Assembly: GCA_002280475.1 (NCBI GenBank) | Contig: NCEB01000003.1 | Span: 1 to 64,000, forward strand | Length of the DNA stretch: 64,000 nt | Reading direction: 5' to 3' | Origin: Brevundimonas subvibrioides | Lineage (GTDB): Bacteria; Pseudomonadota; Alphaproteobacteria; Caulobacterales; Caulobacteraceae | Part shown: positions 50,943 through 60,447 of the stretch, one piece after another | Numbering within the stretch: position 1 is the first letter of the stretch | Layout of the letters: every line of letters begins with the position of its first letter | Translations under genes and position numbers: made by a program | The notes under the pieces: model-generated | The model's database searches: none | Told to the model about the DNA's origin: nothing | The model's input: only the letters and a program-made list of their open reading frames with translations

Positions 50943-51902
50943 ATGAGAGATTTCAAGGGCATGAAGCGCCAGCGCGGCCGCAACCGGAAGCCCGGCGGCG
51001 GCAATGCGAACGCGGCCAATCCGAACCGTTCGTGGGATTCCCAAGGCCCCGAGAACATCAAGGTCCGGGGCAACGCCCAGACCGTATACGAACGCTATCA
51101 GCAGCTGGCGCGCGACGCCTCCTCGGCGGGCGACCGGGTCCTGGCGGAGAACTATCAACAGCATGCCGAACACTATTTCCGGGTCCTGAGGGCGCTCCAG
51201 CCGCAGCGGCCGGTGTCGGAGATCGCCGCGCGCGAACTGTCCAACCAGGGCTTCGACATCGACTTCGAGGACGAGACCGGGGCTCAGGCCGCCGCCTTCC
51301 TGGCCGCCCAGCAGGCCGCCGAACGCGACGCCCGGCCCCAGAACGACGGCTCCGGCGAGGCGCCGCGCGAACCGCGTGAGCCCCGCGAATGGCGCGACCG
51401 CGACGCGCCGCGCGACACCAACCAGAACCGCGACCAGAACCGCGACGGCCAACCCCGTGATGGCCAGTCTCGCGATGGAGAGCCCCGCGCCGACGGCGAG
51501 GCCGGTCAGGGCGGGCGGCGCGAGACCCGCCGCGAACGCTGGGAGCGTCGCCGCGAAGAGCGCAACCGCCGCTTCCAGGCCGAAGGCGGCATCGGCGACG
51601 CCCCCGAGGAACGCGATCAGGGCGACGGACCGGAAGGCTCCGACGCGTCCGAACCGTCTCCGGCCGAAGCCACGGCCGCTGAAACGCCTGCGCGCGAGGC
51701 CCCCGCTCGCGAGGCTCGCCCCGCGCGCCGCACCCGCACGCCCCGCGCCGAGGAACCGTCGGACGAAGGCGGCAGCGCCCTGCCCGGCTTCCTGACCCGG
51801 TCCGCCGCGCCCGCCGCCCCGACACCGGCCGACGATGCCGGCGAGGCCCCGGCCCCGAAGAAGCGCGCGCCGCGCCGCAAGGTCGAGCCCGTCGAGGACT
51901 GA
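50943..51902 (+). CDS. DUF4167 domain protein
   Basis: 319 residues from ATG 50943; an upstream in-frame GTG or ATG would add a Pro-rich stretch. The conserved N-terminal domain MRDFKGMKRQRGRNRKPGGGN, then VYERYQQLARDASSAGDRVLAENYQQHAEHYFRVLRALQ, is the DUF4167 signature. The rest is a long disordered tail, first with RDQNRDGQPRDG repeats and then Ala/Pro/Glu-rich. It looks like an RNA- or nucleic-acid-associated protein from its basic N-terminus, but the function is not known. Confidence 0.85.
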   Translation: MRDFKGMKRQRGRNRKPGGGNANAANPNRSWDSQGPENIKVRGNAQTVYERYQQLARDASSAGDRVLAENYQQHAEHYFRVLRALQPQRPVSEIAARELSNQGFDIDFEDETGAQAAAFLAAQQAAERDARPQNDGSGEAPREPREPREWRDRDAPRDTNQNRDQNRDGQPRDGQSRDGEPRADGEAGQGGRRETRRERWERRREERNRRFQAEGGIGDAPEERDQGDGPEGSDASEPSPAEATAAETPAREAPAREARPARRTRTPRAEEPSDEGGSALPGFLTRSAAPAAPTPADDAGEAPAPKKRAPRRKVEPVED

Positions 51903-51985
51903 TCGCTCGCGCCACCTTGGCGCGAGCGATTTACCCTAATGCAACTCTTGCATGTTGTGATCTGTCCCTCGGGAGGGCTCACACG

Positions 51986-53323
51986 ATGCTGTTCACGCTG
52001 CTGATTGTCTCCATGGCCCTGGCGGCCGGCTGGGCCGGGGTTCGGCTGTGGCTGGATGCGCGGCATCAGGCCGCCGGATTGGCGGTCCGAAACGCCGACC
52101 TGGAGGCCCGCGTCGCTGATCGCACCCAGGCCCTGACCCAGGCGCTCGCGGCCGCCGACGACAGGGCCGCCGCGCTCCAGGCCGCGAACGACGCCAAGTC
52201 CGACTTCCTCGCCGGTCTCTCGCATGAGTTGCGCACACCGCTGAACGCGGTCCTGGGCTTCGCCGAACTGCTTCGCATGAACGCCGAGGCCGAGCCCCTG
52301 ACCCGGCGCCAGGGCCAGGCGGTCGATCAGATCCATGCCTCGGGCCGTCATCTGCTGGCTCTGGTCGACGAGGTGCTGGATCTGGCGCGGATCGAGGCGG
52401 GGCGGCTCAGCCTGTCGATCGAGCGGGTCGACCCCCAGCTGGTGGTGCGACAGGTGTGCGATCTGGTCCGGCCCCAGGCCGAGGCGGCCGGCATCACCCT
52501 GCGCGCTCCCGATCCGACCGCCGGTCTGGGCGTCGTCGCCGACCGCACGCGGCTGCGTCAGGTGCTGCTGAACCTCCTGACCAACGCCATCAAATACAAC
52601 CGTCCGGGCGGTCATGTGCTGGTGGAGCTGCGCCAGGGCCCGGACGGCGTCGCCCTGGCGGTCCACGACACCGGCATCGGCCTGCCCGCCGACCGCATGG
52701 CCGAACTGTTTCAGCCCTTCAGCCGACTGGGCCGCGAGGACGGCGACACCCCCGGCACGGGCGTCGGCCTGGCCGTGTCGCGTCGTCTGGCCGAGGCCAT
52801 GGGCGGACGGCTGGAGGCCTCCAGCGCCGAGGGTGAAGGCGCAAGCTTCACCCTGCACCTGCCGCTGGCCCGCGATCCGGCACCGATCGTGGTCGCCTCG
52901 CCGATGTCGACGGACGCCCTGCCCGAGGCGGTGATGCTCTATGTCGAGGACAACCCCTCCAACATCGCCCTGATGCGCCATGTCATCCAGGCACTGGGGC
53001 CGATCGAGCTGCACATCGCCGAGACCGGGCACGAGGGCCTGGCCCTGGCGCGCGACCTGCGCCCTGACGTGATCGTGCTGGACATCAACCTGCCCGGCCT
53101 GTCGGGGTTCGAGCTGAAGGCGCGTCTGGACGGCGACCCGCTGACGCGCGGCATCCCGGTCATGGCCCTGTCGGCGGGGGCCATGCCGGCCGACGTGCGG
53201 CGCGGACGCGAGGCGGGCTTTCGCGACTATCTGACCAAGCCTCTGGACATCCGCGCCTTCGCCAAGGCGCTGGATCGGGCCCTGGGCGCGGCCGACGACG
53301 CGGAGCGCCCTCGCGCCGCTTGA
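51986..53323 (+). CDS. Hybrid sensor histidine kinase with receiver domain
   Basis: 445 residues from ATG 51986 with GGGAGGG upstream. A single TM helix (LLIVSMALAAGWAGVRLWL) and a coiled-coil (residues 35-72) lead to the HisKA domain with FLAGLSHELRTPLNAVLG (phospho-acceptor His80), the HATPase_c domain (LLNLLTNAIKYN, DTGIGLP, GTGVGLAV), and a C-terminal receiver (YVEDNPSN, VIVLDINLPGLSGFEL, LTKPLD). There is no periplasmic sensor domain, so the signal is probably intracellular or membrane-borne. No cognate regulator is adjacent. Confidence 0.9.
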   Translation: MLFTLLIVSMALAAGWAGVRLWLDARHQAAGLAVRNADLEARVADRTQALTQALAAADDRAAALQAANDAKSDFLAGLSHELRTPLNAVLGFAELLRMNAEAEPLTRRQGQAVDQIHASGRHLLALVDEVLDLARIEAGRLSLSIERVDPQLVVRQVCDLVRPQAEAAGITLRAPDPTAGLGVVADRTRLRQVLLNLLTNAIKYNRPGGHVLVELRQGPDGVALAVHDTGIGLPADRMAELFQPFSRLGREDGDTPGTGVGLAVSRRLAEAMGGRLEASSAEGEGASFTLHLPLARDPAPIVVASPMSTDALPEAVMLYVEDNPSNIALMRHVIQALGPIELHIAETGHEGLALARDLRPDVIVLDINLPGLSGFELKARLDGDPLTRGIPVMALSAGAMPADVRRGREAGFRDYLTKPLDIRAFAKALDRALGAADDAERPRAA

Positions 53324-53355
53324 CGCCTCCCGTCGGCTGGGGCTCCCTCTCGGTC

Positions 53356-54000
53356 ATGCGTATCCTTGCCTGTGCCCTGTCCGCCCTGATCGTCGCGTCC
53401 TGCGCCTCAATCGCGCCGCCGCCGCCGCCCCCGCCGCCGCCCGGAAGCGGCGGTCAGGCGGTGCTGAGGGACTGGCGCGGCATCGTCACGGCGATCGATC
53501 GCGACCGCTACGCCCGGCGCGAGGCCGCCTGGCGGCTGGCGCTGGAGCAGGCGCGGCGGCAGGTGGGCTCGGGCGACCTCGACAGCGTGGGCGACCTGAT
53601 CGACCCGGGCGCCGTGCGCGGCGACGTCACGCCTCCGGTCGGCGACTATCGCTGCCGGACCGTCAAGCTGGGGTCGCAGGGCGGCGAGGCGGGCCTGGGC
53701 TATGTCGTCTACGGCTGGTTCGCCTGCCGGATCGAACAGACCCCGCGCGGGCTGAAGTTCTCCAAGCTGACCGGGTCGCAGCGCCCCAGCGGCCTGCTGT
53801 TCCCCGAGACCGACCGCCAGATGGTGATGCTGGGCTCCATGAGCCTGTCGACCGAGCCGCCCGCCAACTCCTATGGCCAGCGCCCGGACCGCGACCTGCT
53901 CGCCGTGCTGGAGCGGATCGGACCGCAGCGGTGGCGGCTGGTCCTGCCGTGGCCGCAGTATGAGTCCAACCTCGACCTGATCGAACTGGTCCCCGCCTGA
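53356..54000 (+). CDS. DUF4893 family lipoprotein
   Basis: 214 residues from ATG 53356, giving a lipoprotein signal ending VASC, followed by a run of nine Pro residues. The DUF4893 pattern follows: DWRGIVTAIDRDRYARREAAWRLALEQAR, GDYRCRTVKLGSQG, FSKLTGSQRPSGLLFPETDRQMVMLGSMSL, and RWRLVLPWPQYESNLDLIELVP. Function unknown; an envelope location is inferred. Its TGA overlaps the possible CTG start of the next gene. Confidence 0.8.
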   Translation: MRILACALSALIVASCASIAPPPPPPPPPGSGGQAVLRDWRGIVTAIDRDRYARREAAWRLALEQARRQVGSGDLDSVGDLIDPGAVRGDVTPPVGDYRCRTVKLGSQGGEAGLGYVVYGWFACRIEQTPRGLKFSKLTGSQRPSGLLFPETDRQMVMLGSMSLSTEPPANSYGQRPDRDLLAVLERIGPQRWRLVLPWPQYESNLDLIELVPA

Positions 54001-55199
54001 GCCCCCTGCGCGACATCGCCGTCGTCGGGGCCGGGCCGACGGGGCTGGCCCTGGCCCTGCTGCTGAAACGGCGGGGGCACAACGTCGTCGTTCACGAACG
54101 CTTCGCCCAAACCCGGCCGATCGGGGCGGGCTTCATGCTGCAGCCGACGGGGCTGCATGTGCTGGACCGGCTGGGCCTGACCGGGCGGGTGGCGGCCCTG
54201 GGTCAACCGTTGAACCATATCTTCGGACGCGAGGCGCGGCGGGGCCGGGTGGTGCTGGACGTCAAATATTCGGACCTGGCCACGCCCCGCCCCGACGGAC
54301 TGAACGCGCTGGGCGTCCACCGGGCGGCCATCTTCCATGTGCTGCACGACGCCTGTCTGGCCGAGGGCGTCGACTTCGTCACAGACCGCGAGATCACGAG
54401 CGCCTCGGACGGGCGGATCGTCGACGCCGGGGGCACGGCCAGCGCCGCCTTCGACCTGGTCGTCGACGCCTCGGGCGCGCGCTCGCCGATCGCGCGGGAT
54501 CTGTTGACGCGCCAGGGCGGACGGCGTTCGGAGCTGGCCTGGGGCGCCGTCTGGGGCACGGTGCCCTGGCCCGGCGCGCCGTTCGACGAAGGCGCGCTGG
54601 AACAGGTCTATCGCGGGGCCTCGCGCATGATCGGGGTCCTGCCCTGCGGCTCCCGTCCCGACGGCCCCGACCGGCTGGCGACCTTCTTCTGGAGCCTGAA
54701 GCCCGACGACCATCCCGCCTGGGTCGCGGCCGGGATCGATCGCTGGAAGGCCGAGGTGCTCAGCCTGTGGCCCCAGATCGGTCCGGTCCTCGACGCCATC
54801 CCGGACGCCGATGCCCTGACCCTGGCGCGTTACGGCCACCACACCCTGTCGCTGCCGGTGGCGGACCGGCTGGCGGTGCTCGGCGATGCGGCTCATTCCA
54901 CCAGCCCCCAGCTGGGTCAGGGGGTCAATATGGGGCTGCTGGACGCCCTGACCCTGGCCGAGGCCCTCGACACCCACGCCGATCTGGACGAGGCCCTGAT
55001 AGCCTACGCCCGTATCCGGCGCTGGCATGTGCGGCTGTATCAGGCGCTCAGCTGGGGCTTCACCCCCTTCTACCAGGCCGACGGCAAGGTCCTGCCCTGG
55101 GTCCGCGACCATCTGCTGGGCAAGGCCGCGCGCCTGCCGTTCGCCGCGCGGATGCTGGCGGCGACCGTCTCGGGCCTGCTGCTGGACCCGCGGCGCTAG
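53997..55199 (+). CDS. FAD-dependent monooxygenase (PHBH/UbiH-like)
   Basis: 400 residues if started at the CTG of 53997 (CTGA overlapping the previous stop); another CTG at 54006 is possible. The first ATG, at 54135, would remove the dinucleotide-binding motif IAVVGAGPTGLALALLLKRRGH, so it cannot be the start of a working enzyme. The later motif VLGDAAHSTSPQLGQGVNMGLLDALTLAEAL is the conserved GD motif of flavin hydroxylases. Substrate unknown. The lack of ATG, GTG or TTG is odd. Confidence 0.78.
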   Translation: MSPLRDIAVVGAGPTGLALALLLKRRGHNVVVHERFAQTRPIGAGFMLQPTGLHVLDRLGLTGRVAALGQPLNHIFGREARRGRVVLDVKYSDLATPRPDGLNALGVHRAAIFHVLHDACLAEGVDFVTDREITSASDGRIVDAGGTASAAFDLVVDASGARSPIARDLLTRQGGRRSELAWGAVWGTVPWPGAPFDEGALEQVYRGASRMIGVLPCGSRPDGPDRLATFFWSLKPDDHPAWVAAGIDRWKAEVLSLWPQIGPVLDAIPDADALTLARYGHHTLSLPVADRLAVLGDAAHSTSPQLGQGVNMGLLDALTLAEALDTHADLDEALIAYARIRRWHVRLYQALSWGFTPFYQADGKVLPWVRDHLLGKAARLPFAARMLAATVSGLLLDPRR

Positions 55200-56338
55200 A
55201 GGGCGGCCTTCAGGGTGGTCAGGAAGGCCAGCCGTTCGTCGGACCGCTCCCGGCTGGTCGCCGCGGGCCAGGCCGACAGGAAGACGACCACCAGCCGCCG
55301 CTCGGGATCGACGTGGATCATCTGGCCGAAGATGCCCGCGGCCTCGAACTGGGCCCCCTCGGCCCGGGTCCACCATTGCGCCCCATAGCCCCGGTCGCTC
55401 TCGGGAAAGTCGACCATCTGAGCCGTCGCCCGCTCGAACCAGCGGCGGTCGGCGATCTGTCCGCCGGGCACCGCGCCGCGCTCCAAGGCCATCAGCCCGA
55501 CCCGGCCCCAGTCGCGCAACCGGGCCGAGACGCAGCAGCCCCCGGCCTCCTTGCCCTGGGCGTCGAGCATCCAGAAGGCCGGGCCCTCCATGCCCGCCGG
55601 ATCCCAGACCTTCTCCTTCAAATACTCCGCCAGCGGCCGCCCCGTCGCCCGTGCGATCAGCACCCCGATCAGATTGGTCTCGCCGGTGTTGTAGTGCCAC
55701 CGCTCGCCCGGCGGATGCTCGCGCGGCAGGCCTCACAGATAGGACACCGTCGCGTCCAGGTCCGCGGGCGGCGGCGTCAGATAGAAGCGCGCCACGTCCG
55801 AACTGGCGTCGGCATAGTCCTCGTTCCAGCGCGCACCCGAGGTCATTGTCAGGACGTGGGCGATCTGCACCCCGTCATAGGCGCCGCCCGCCAGTTCGGG
55901 GATGTAGTCGGTTACCAGATCATAGGGGCTGCGGATCGATCCGTCGGCCAGGGCCGCCCCGACCAGGGTCGAGGTCAGGGACTTGGTCATCGAGAAACTG
56001 TCCCAGTGATCCTCAGCCGTCAGCCCCAGCCCATAGCGTTCCAGCCTCACCCGCCCGTCCTGGATCACCAGCAGACCCGCGACCCGCTGCGCCTGCATGA
56101 AGGCGGTCGAATCGATCGCCAGCGGCTCGCCCTGCGGCAGGGGACGCGGGGTCGGCGACGGCTCGATCCGGGCATGGGGGATCAGCTCGGGCATGCGCCG
56201 CAGATCCTGCTCGCGCCGCTCGGCGGGCCAGAACAGCACCTGCAGGTCGGCCGGCAGGGGCGGCGGCGTCTGGGCGATCGCCGGGGCGGAAAGCCCAAGG
56301 GTGGCGATGACGAGGCCAAGCAGGGAGCGACGGATCAT
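55196..56338 (-). pseudogene. Serine hydrolase (beta-lactamase class C type), interrupted by UGA
   Basis: From ATG 56338 (GGAGG upstream) a signal peptide (cleavage after PAIA) precedes a serine beta-lactamase-like domain with the SxxK motif SMTK and FEWNEDY-type segments. After DATVSYL (201 residues) an in-frame TGA at 55735-55733 stops translation. The same frame then continues as GLPREHPPGERWHYNTGETNLIGVLIARATG to 55196, so no bases are missing. One C-to-T change in an Arg codon would explain it. The HYNTGETN catalytic region lies after the stop, so the product is inactive unless read through. Confidence 0.8.
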
Positions 56339-56403
56339 GAAGGAACCTCCAAGGCCCGAAGCTTCTGCCGTTCTCGACCCGAATGTCAAGCGACCTTTAC
56401 GTC

Positions 56404-57693
56404 TCAGCTCGGCCAGGTCGCCGGGTCGGCCCCCAGGACCTCGCCCGCCAGATACAGGGAGCCGCAGATCACCACCCGACCCGCGCCCAGGCTGAGCGCC
56501 CGCGCCAGGGCCGACCGCACCGAGGGCGCGGCCTGGGCCCCCAGGCCATGCCCGCGCGCCACCGCCGCCAGGGCCTCGGGCTCGGCCGCCGCCCCGTCGA
56601 AGCCGACGGTGAAGATGTGGGCCCCGCTGTCCTTCAGGGCCTCGAAGAAGCCGCCGTGATCCTTGTTGGCCAGCATGCCGACGATCAGGGCCAGCGGCCG
56701 GGGCGCGCGCGCCTGGCGCTCCGCCAGGCTCTGGGCCAGGGCCCGGGCGGCGTGCGGATTGTGCCCCCCGTCCAGCCACAGCTCGGCCCCCCCCTGCTCG
56801 CCGGCGGCCTTGGCGCGCGCGCCATAGGGACCCGCCGTCAACCGTTGCATCCGGGCGGGCCAGCGCGCCGCCGCGATGCCCTCGGCGATCGCCGTCTCGG
56901 GCAGGTCCAGTTCCAGGGCGACGGCGGCCGCCAGACCCGCATTGGCGATCTGGTGCGGCCCGATCAAGGCGGGCGCGGGCAGGTCCAGGAACCGCTCGGT
57001 GTTCTGGAACACCATGCCGCCCCGCTCGCCCCAGGCGTCGAAGTCGGTGCCCATGACGGTCAGCGGCGTATGCACCGCCGCCGCCCGCGCCTCGATCACC
57101 GCCATGGCCGTCTCGGACTGGCGCGCCACGATGCCCCGCGCCCCGGCCTTGAGGATCCCCGCTTTCTCGCCCGCGATCCCAGCGATGTCGGTGCCCAGGA
57201 ACTCGGCGTGGTCCAGATCGACCGGCGCGATCACGCTCAGCAGGGGCCGCTCGATGACGTTGGTCGCGTCCAGGCTCCCGCCCAGGCCCACCTCGACGAT
57301 GGCCAGATCGGCGGGCGTCTTTGACATGGCGACGAAGGCGGCGGCCGTGGCGCTCTCGAAAACGGTCGTCTCCACGCCCCGCACCGCCTCGATCCGGTCC
57401 AGGATGCGCGACAGGGCCTCGTCGGAGATCAGCTCTCCGGCCAGCCGGATGCGCTCGTTGAACCGCACCAGATGCGGCGAGGTATAGACGTGGACACGCA
57501 ACCCCGCCGCCTCGGCCATCGCCCGCAGGAAGGCCACGGTCGATCCCTTGCCGTTGGTCCCCGCCACATGGATCACCGGCGGCAGGCTGAGCTGCGGCTG
57601 CCCCAGCACGGCGCACAGCGTCCGCATCCGGTCCAGCGACAGGTCGATCTTCTGGGGGTGGCGCGCGCGCAGCCGGGCGGAGACGGGGTCCAT
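56404..57693 (-). CDS. folC: Dihydrofolate/folylpolyglutamate synthase
   Basis: 429 residues from ATG 57693; the frame stays open upstream only because it runs into a repeat element. Motifs: HVAGTNGKGSTVAF (P-loop), SPHLVRFNERI, GLGGSLDATNV and LWLDGGHNPHAA. It adds Glu to dihydropteroate and folates. Its position after trpFBA-accD is the usual one in alphaproteobacteria. Confidence 0.93.
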   Translation of the reverse strand: MDPVSARLRARHPQKIDLSLDRMRTLCAVLGQPQLSLPPVIHVAGTNGKGSTVAFLRAMAEAAGLRVHVYTSPHLVRFNERIRLAGELISDEALSRILDRIEAVRGVETTVFESATAAAFVAMSKTPADLAIVEVGLGGSLDATNVIERPLLSVIAPVDLDHAEFLGTDIAGIAGEKAGILKAGARGIVARQSETAMAVIEARAAAVHTPLTVMGTDFDAWGERGGMVFQNTERFLDLPAPALIGPHQIANAGLAAAVALELDLPETAIAEGIAAARWPARMQRLTAGPYGARAKAAGEQGGAELWLDGGHNPHAARALAQSLAERQARAPRPLALIVGMLANKDHGGFFEALKDSGAHIFTVGFDGAAAEPEALAAVARGHGLGAQAAPSVRSALARALSLGAGRVVICGSLYLAGEVLGADPATWPS

Positions 57694-57709
57694 GATGTCT
57701 TCTATCCTA

Positions 57710-57864
57710 CCCTCTCCCGGAGGGAGAGGGGTTGAGGCTCGGAGAGCGAAGCCCGAAAGGGTGAGGGGATCTGCCCTCACCGGCTCCCTCCGTAACCCCT
57801 CACCCTTTCGCGTCTCCAATCGCTGCGCTCCTGGACGCTCAAGCCCTCTCCCACTGGGAGAGGG
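57710..57864. repeat. Nested inverted-repeat element upstream of folC
   Basis: The ends are hairpins CCCTCTCCC-GGA-GGGAGAGGG (57710-57730) and CCCTCTCCC-ACT-GGGAGAGGG (57844-57864), facing each other. Inside, CGAAAGGGTGAGGGG (57754-57768) and its exact complement (57796-57810) form another pair. The 155-bp unit lies between the divergent folC and DoxX starts and so could influence both promoters. Confidence 0.8.
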
Positions 57865-57881
57865 AAGCGGTATGACAAGCC

Positions 57882-58280
57882 ATGCCCATCCGCACCGTCC
57901 TCCGCCCGATCGTCGCCACCGCCTTTCTCGCGGCCGGTGTCCTTCATCTGCTGACACCCGCCCCGTTCCTCGGCATCACGCCCGGCTGGGTGCCGGTCGC
58001 CCCGACCGTCATCGCCCTGACCGGCCTTGCCGAGATCGCCGGAGCCGTCGGCCTGACGGTCCCGCGCCTGCGCCGGGCGGCCGGCCTCGGCCTGGCGCTG
58101 TATGCCGTCTGCGTCTTCCCGGCCAACATCCAGCACGCGATCGACGATCTGGCGCGCGCCGAGCCCCTGCTCGGCTGGGCCTATCATGGTCCCCGGCTAC
58201 TGCTTCAGCCGGTGATCGTCTGGCTGTGCCTGTGGGTCGGCGAGGTGACGACCTGGCCGTGGCGGCGTCAGGCCGCCTGA
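57882..58280 (+). CDS. DoxX-like membrane protein
   Basis: 132 residues with about four TM helices ([70 protein letters not shown]). This fits the DoxX/DoxD-like family, which lacks a clear biochemical role. It converges on accD with a 13-base overlap. Confidence 0.7.
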   Translation: MPIRTVLRPIVATAFLAAGVLHLLTPAPFLGITPGWVPVAPTVIALTGLAEIAGAVGLTVPRLRRAAGLGLALYAVCVFPANIQHAIDDLARAEPLLGWAYHGPRLLLQPVIVWLCLWVGEVTTWPWRRQAA

Positions 58281-59167
58281 CGCCGTCCATCCATCAGCAT
58301 CGACAGGATCCGGCCCAGAGTCTCGGGCAGGTCGGCGCGGGGGACCACGCGGTCGACCATGCCCTTTTCCTGCAGATACTCCGACCGCTGGAAGCCCGGC
58401 GGCAGTTTCTCGCGGATGGTCGTCTCGATCACGCGCGGCCCGGCGAACCCGATCAGGGCCCCCGGCTCGGCCAGATGCACATCGCCCAGCATGGCGTATG
58501 ACGCCGTCACGCCCCCCGTGGTCGGGTCTGTCAGGACCACGACATAGGGCAGCTGCGCCGCCTTCAGCTCCTGGACCGCCAGGGTGGTGCGGGCCATCTG
58601 CATCAGGCTCAGCGCGCCCTCCTGCATCCGCGCTCCACCGGCGGCGGTGAAGCAGACCAGCGGCACGCCGCGCGCGACGGCCGCCTTGGCCGCCGCGATG
58701 AAGCCCTCGCCCGCCGCCATGCCCAGCGACCCGCCCATGAAGGCGAAGTCCTGAACGACCGCCACGGCCGGGGTGCCGTCGATGTCGCCATAGCCGATGG
58801 ACATGGCGTCCTTCAGGCCGGTGGCCTTCCTCGCCGCGATCAGCCGCTCGCGATACGGCTTGCCGTCCGAGAACTTCAACGGGTCCTCGGCCACCTCTGG
58901 GCTGGCGATCGGCTCATAGCTGCCGCCATCGAAGGTGTAGCCCAGCCGCTGGGTGGCATTGATACGCATGTGGCGGCCGGACGGCGTGACCCACAGGGCC
59001 GCCTCCAGGTCGGGGCGATACAGCATGTCGCCCGAATCCGGATCCTTGACCCACAGATTGTCTGGCGTGTCGCGCCGGCTGACGATCTTGCGAACGCCCG
59101 GGGCGAAGCGGCTCAGCCAGCCGCCGCGTTTCTCTTGAGGAACCTTGGGAGGGGTCTTGTCGGCCAT
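58268..59167 (-). CDS. accD: Acetyl-CoA carboxylase carboxyltransferase subunit beta
   Basis: 299 residues from ATG 59167. The carboxyltransferase fold is complete ([68 protein letters not shown]). The N-terminal zinc-finger region reads [12 protein letters not shown] and [13 protein letters not shown], where E. coli has CxxC and CxxC, so all four zinc-binding Cys are gone. I recall the same in Caulobacter. It makes malonyl-CoA with AccA, not present here. Confidence 0.93.
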   Translation of the reverse strand: MADKTPPKVPQEKRGGWLSRFAPGVRKIVSRRDTPDNLWVKDPDSGDMLYRPDLEAALWVTPSGRHMRINATQRLGYTFDGGSYEPIASPEVAEDPLKFSDGKPYRERLIAARKATGLKDAMSIGYGDIDGTPAVAVVQDFAFMGGSLGMAAGEGFIAAAKAAVARGVPLVCFTAAGGARMQEGALSLMQMARTTLAVQELKAAQLPYVVVLTDPTTGGVTASYAMLGDVHLAEPGALIGFAGPRVIETTIREKLPPGFQRSEYLQEKGMVDRVVPRADLPETLGRILSMLMDGRRQAA

Positions 59168-59177
59168 CGGCGCGCTC

Positions 59178-60008
59178 TTAGACGGTTTCTGTGACCCGCG
59201 CACCCCGCACGGCGTCGCCCAGGGCCCGAACCTTGGCCAGCACGCGCGCCGGGGCGGGCTCTCCGGCCTCCAGCGCCGCCGCCACCTCGTCGACCAGCAC
59301 GGAGCCGGCCACCACCGCGTCGGCGACCCGGGCGATCTCGGCCGCGCGTTCCGGCGTCTTGACCCCGAACCCGACCGCGACCGGCAGGCCCGAGGCGCGG
59401 CGCACTCGTTCCACCGCCGGGGCGACCGACGCAGACTGCGCCTCCTTGACGCCTGTCACGCCCGCGACCGAGACATAGTAGACGAAGCCCGAGGTCCGCC
59501 GCGCGATCACCTCCAGCCGCGCATCGTCCGACGTCGGCGTGGCCAGCCGGATCAGCGACAGCTGTTCGGCGTCCAGCGCGTCGCTCAGGGGATCGGCCTC
59601 TTCCGGCGGACAATCGACGATGATGACCCCGTCCACGCCGGCCGCCGCCGCGTCGTACGCGAAGGCGGCATAGCCATAGGTCTCCAGCGGGTTGAGATAG
59701 CCCATGAGGATCAGGGGGGTCTCCGCATCGCCGTCGCGGAAGGCGCGCGCGAGATCCAGCGTCCCCCTCAGCGTCAACCCGGCCTTGAGGCCCCGCAGCG
59801 CCGCGCGCTGGATCGGGGGGCCCTCGGCCATCGGATCGCTGAAAGGAAAGCCCAGTTCGATGATGTCGGCCCCCGCGGCGGGCAGGCCACGCAGGATCTC
59901 AAGCGCCTCATCGCGTGAGGGATCGCCTGCCATGACATAGGCGACGAACCCCGCCCGGCCCTCGGCCTTCAGGGCGGCGAAGCGCGCATCGATGCGGCCG
60001 GTCGTCAT
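59178..60008 (-). CDS. trpA: Tryptophan synthase alpha chain
   Basis: 276 residues. The catalytic acids are present in [17 protein letters not shown] (Glu) and [13 protein letters not shown] region, with the phosphate loop [12 protein letters not shown] and GSVLVDEV. It cleaves indole-3-glycerol phosphate and passes indole to TrpB. Its start overlaps the stop of a small exported protein gene by four bases. Confidence 0.95.
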   Translation of the reverse strand: MTTGRIDARFAALKAEGRAGFVAYVMAGDPSRDEALEILRGLPAAGADIIELGFPFSDPMAEGPPIQRAALRGLKAGLTLRGTLDLARAFRDGDAETPLILMGYLNPLETYGYAAFAYDAAAAGVDGVIIVDCPPEEADPLSDALDAEQLSLIRLATPTSDDARLEVIARRTSGFVYYVSVAGVTGVKEAQSASVAPAVERVRRASGLPVAVGFGVKTPERAAEIARVADAVVAGSVLVDEVAAALEAGEPAPARVLAKVRALGDAVRGARVTETV

Positions 60009-60445
60009 TGGGGGGTCGCCGGGGTCGCGGGCGTCCCGGCCGGCGGCTGGGGCGCGCAGATGTCGCCGGGGATGGTGCCCAGCGCCAGATAGGCCGGAGC
60101 CGCCGGGGCCGGGACCTGCCGGTCGTCGGCGAAAGCCTGCAGTTGGAAGGCGTCGCAGCCTCCGCCCTCGCGACGGCGCACATAGACCACCCGGTTGTCG
60201 TCGCCGTGTGCCGCGTTCCAGCCCTGGGCGGCGAAGGCGGCGTTCCAGACGTCGGCGACGGCCGCCGCCGCCGCCTGGGTCGTGACGAAACAGCTGGCCA
60301 GCTGGGTCAGGGCCGGCCGGCCCCCGCAGGTCGGATCGGCCGCCAGGCCCTCGACCGCCGGAACGTCGACGTCCAGCGCCGGCGCCTGGGTCGGGGTCGC
60401 CGCCTGGCCCGCCAGCAGGGCCGCCATCAGGATCGAAACGCTCAT
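60005..60445 (-). CDS. Small exported protein between trpB and trpA
   Basis: 146 residues from ATG 60445. An N-terminal hydrophobic segment (ILMAALLAGQAATPTQA) suggests a signal peptide. Four Cys occur in pairs (PTCGG, ASCF, GCD, DIC), possibly two disulfides. The mature part is not recognised. It overlaps trpA by four bases and is two bases past trpB, so it is translated within the trp operon although its link to tryptophan is unknown. Confidence 0.65.
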   Translation of the reverse strand: MSVSILMAALLAGQAATPTQAPALDVDVPAVEGLAADPTCGGRPALTQLASCFVTTQAAAAAVADVWNAAFAAQGWNAAHGDDNRVVYVRRREGGGCDAFQLQAFADDRQVPAPAAPAYLALGTIPGDICAPQPPAGTPATPATPQ

Positions 60446-60447
60446 GC

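Noticed and set aside
55733..55735. UGA as a selenocysteine codon in the serine hydrolase
   Set aside because: The position is not a Cys site in this family and no SECIS-like hairpin is evident just downstream.
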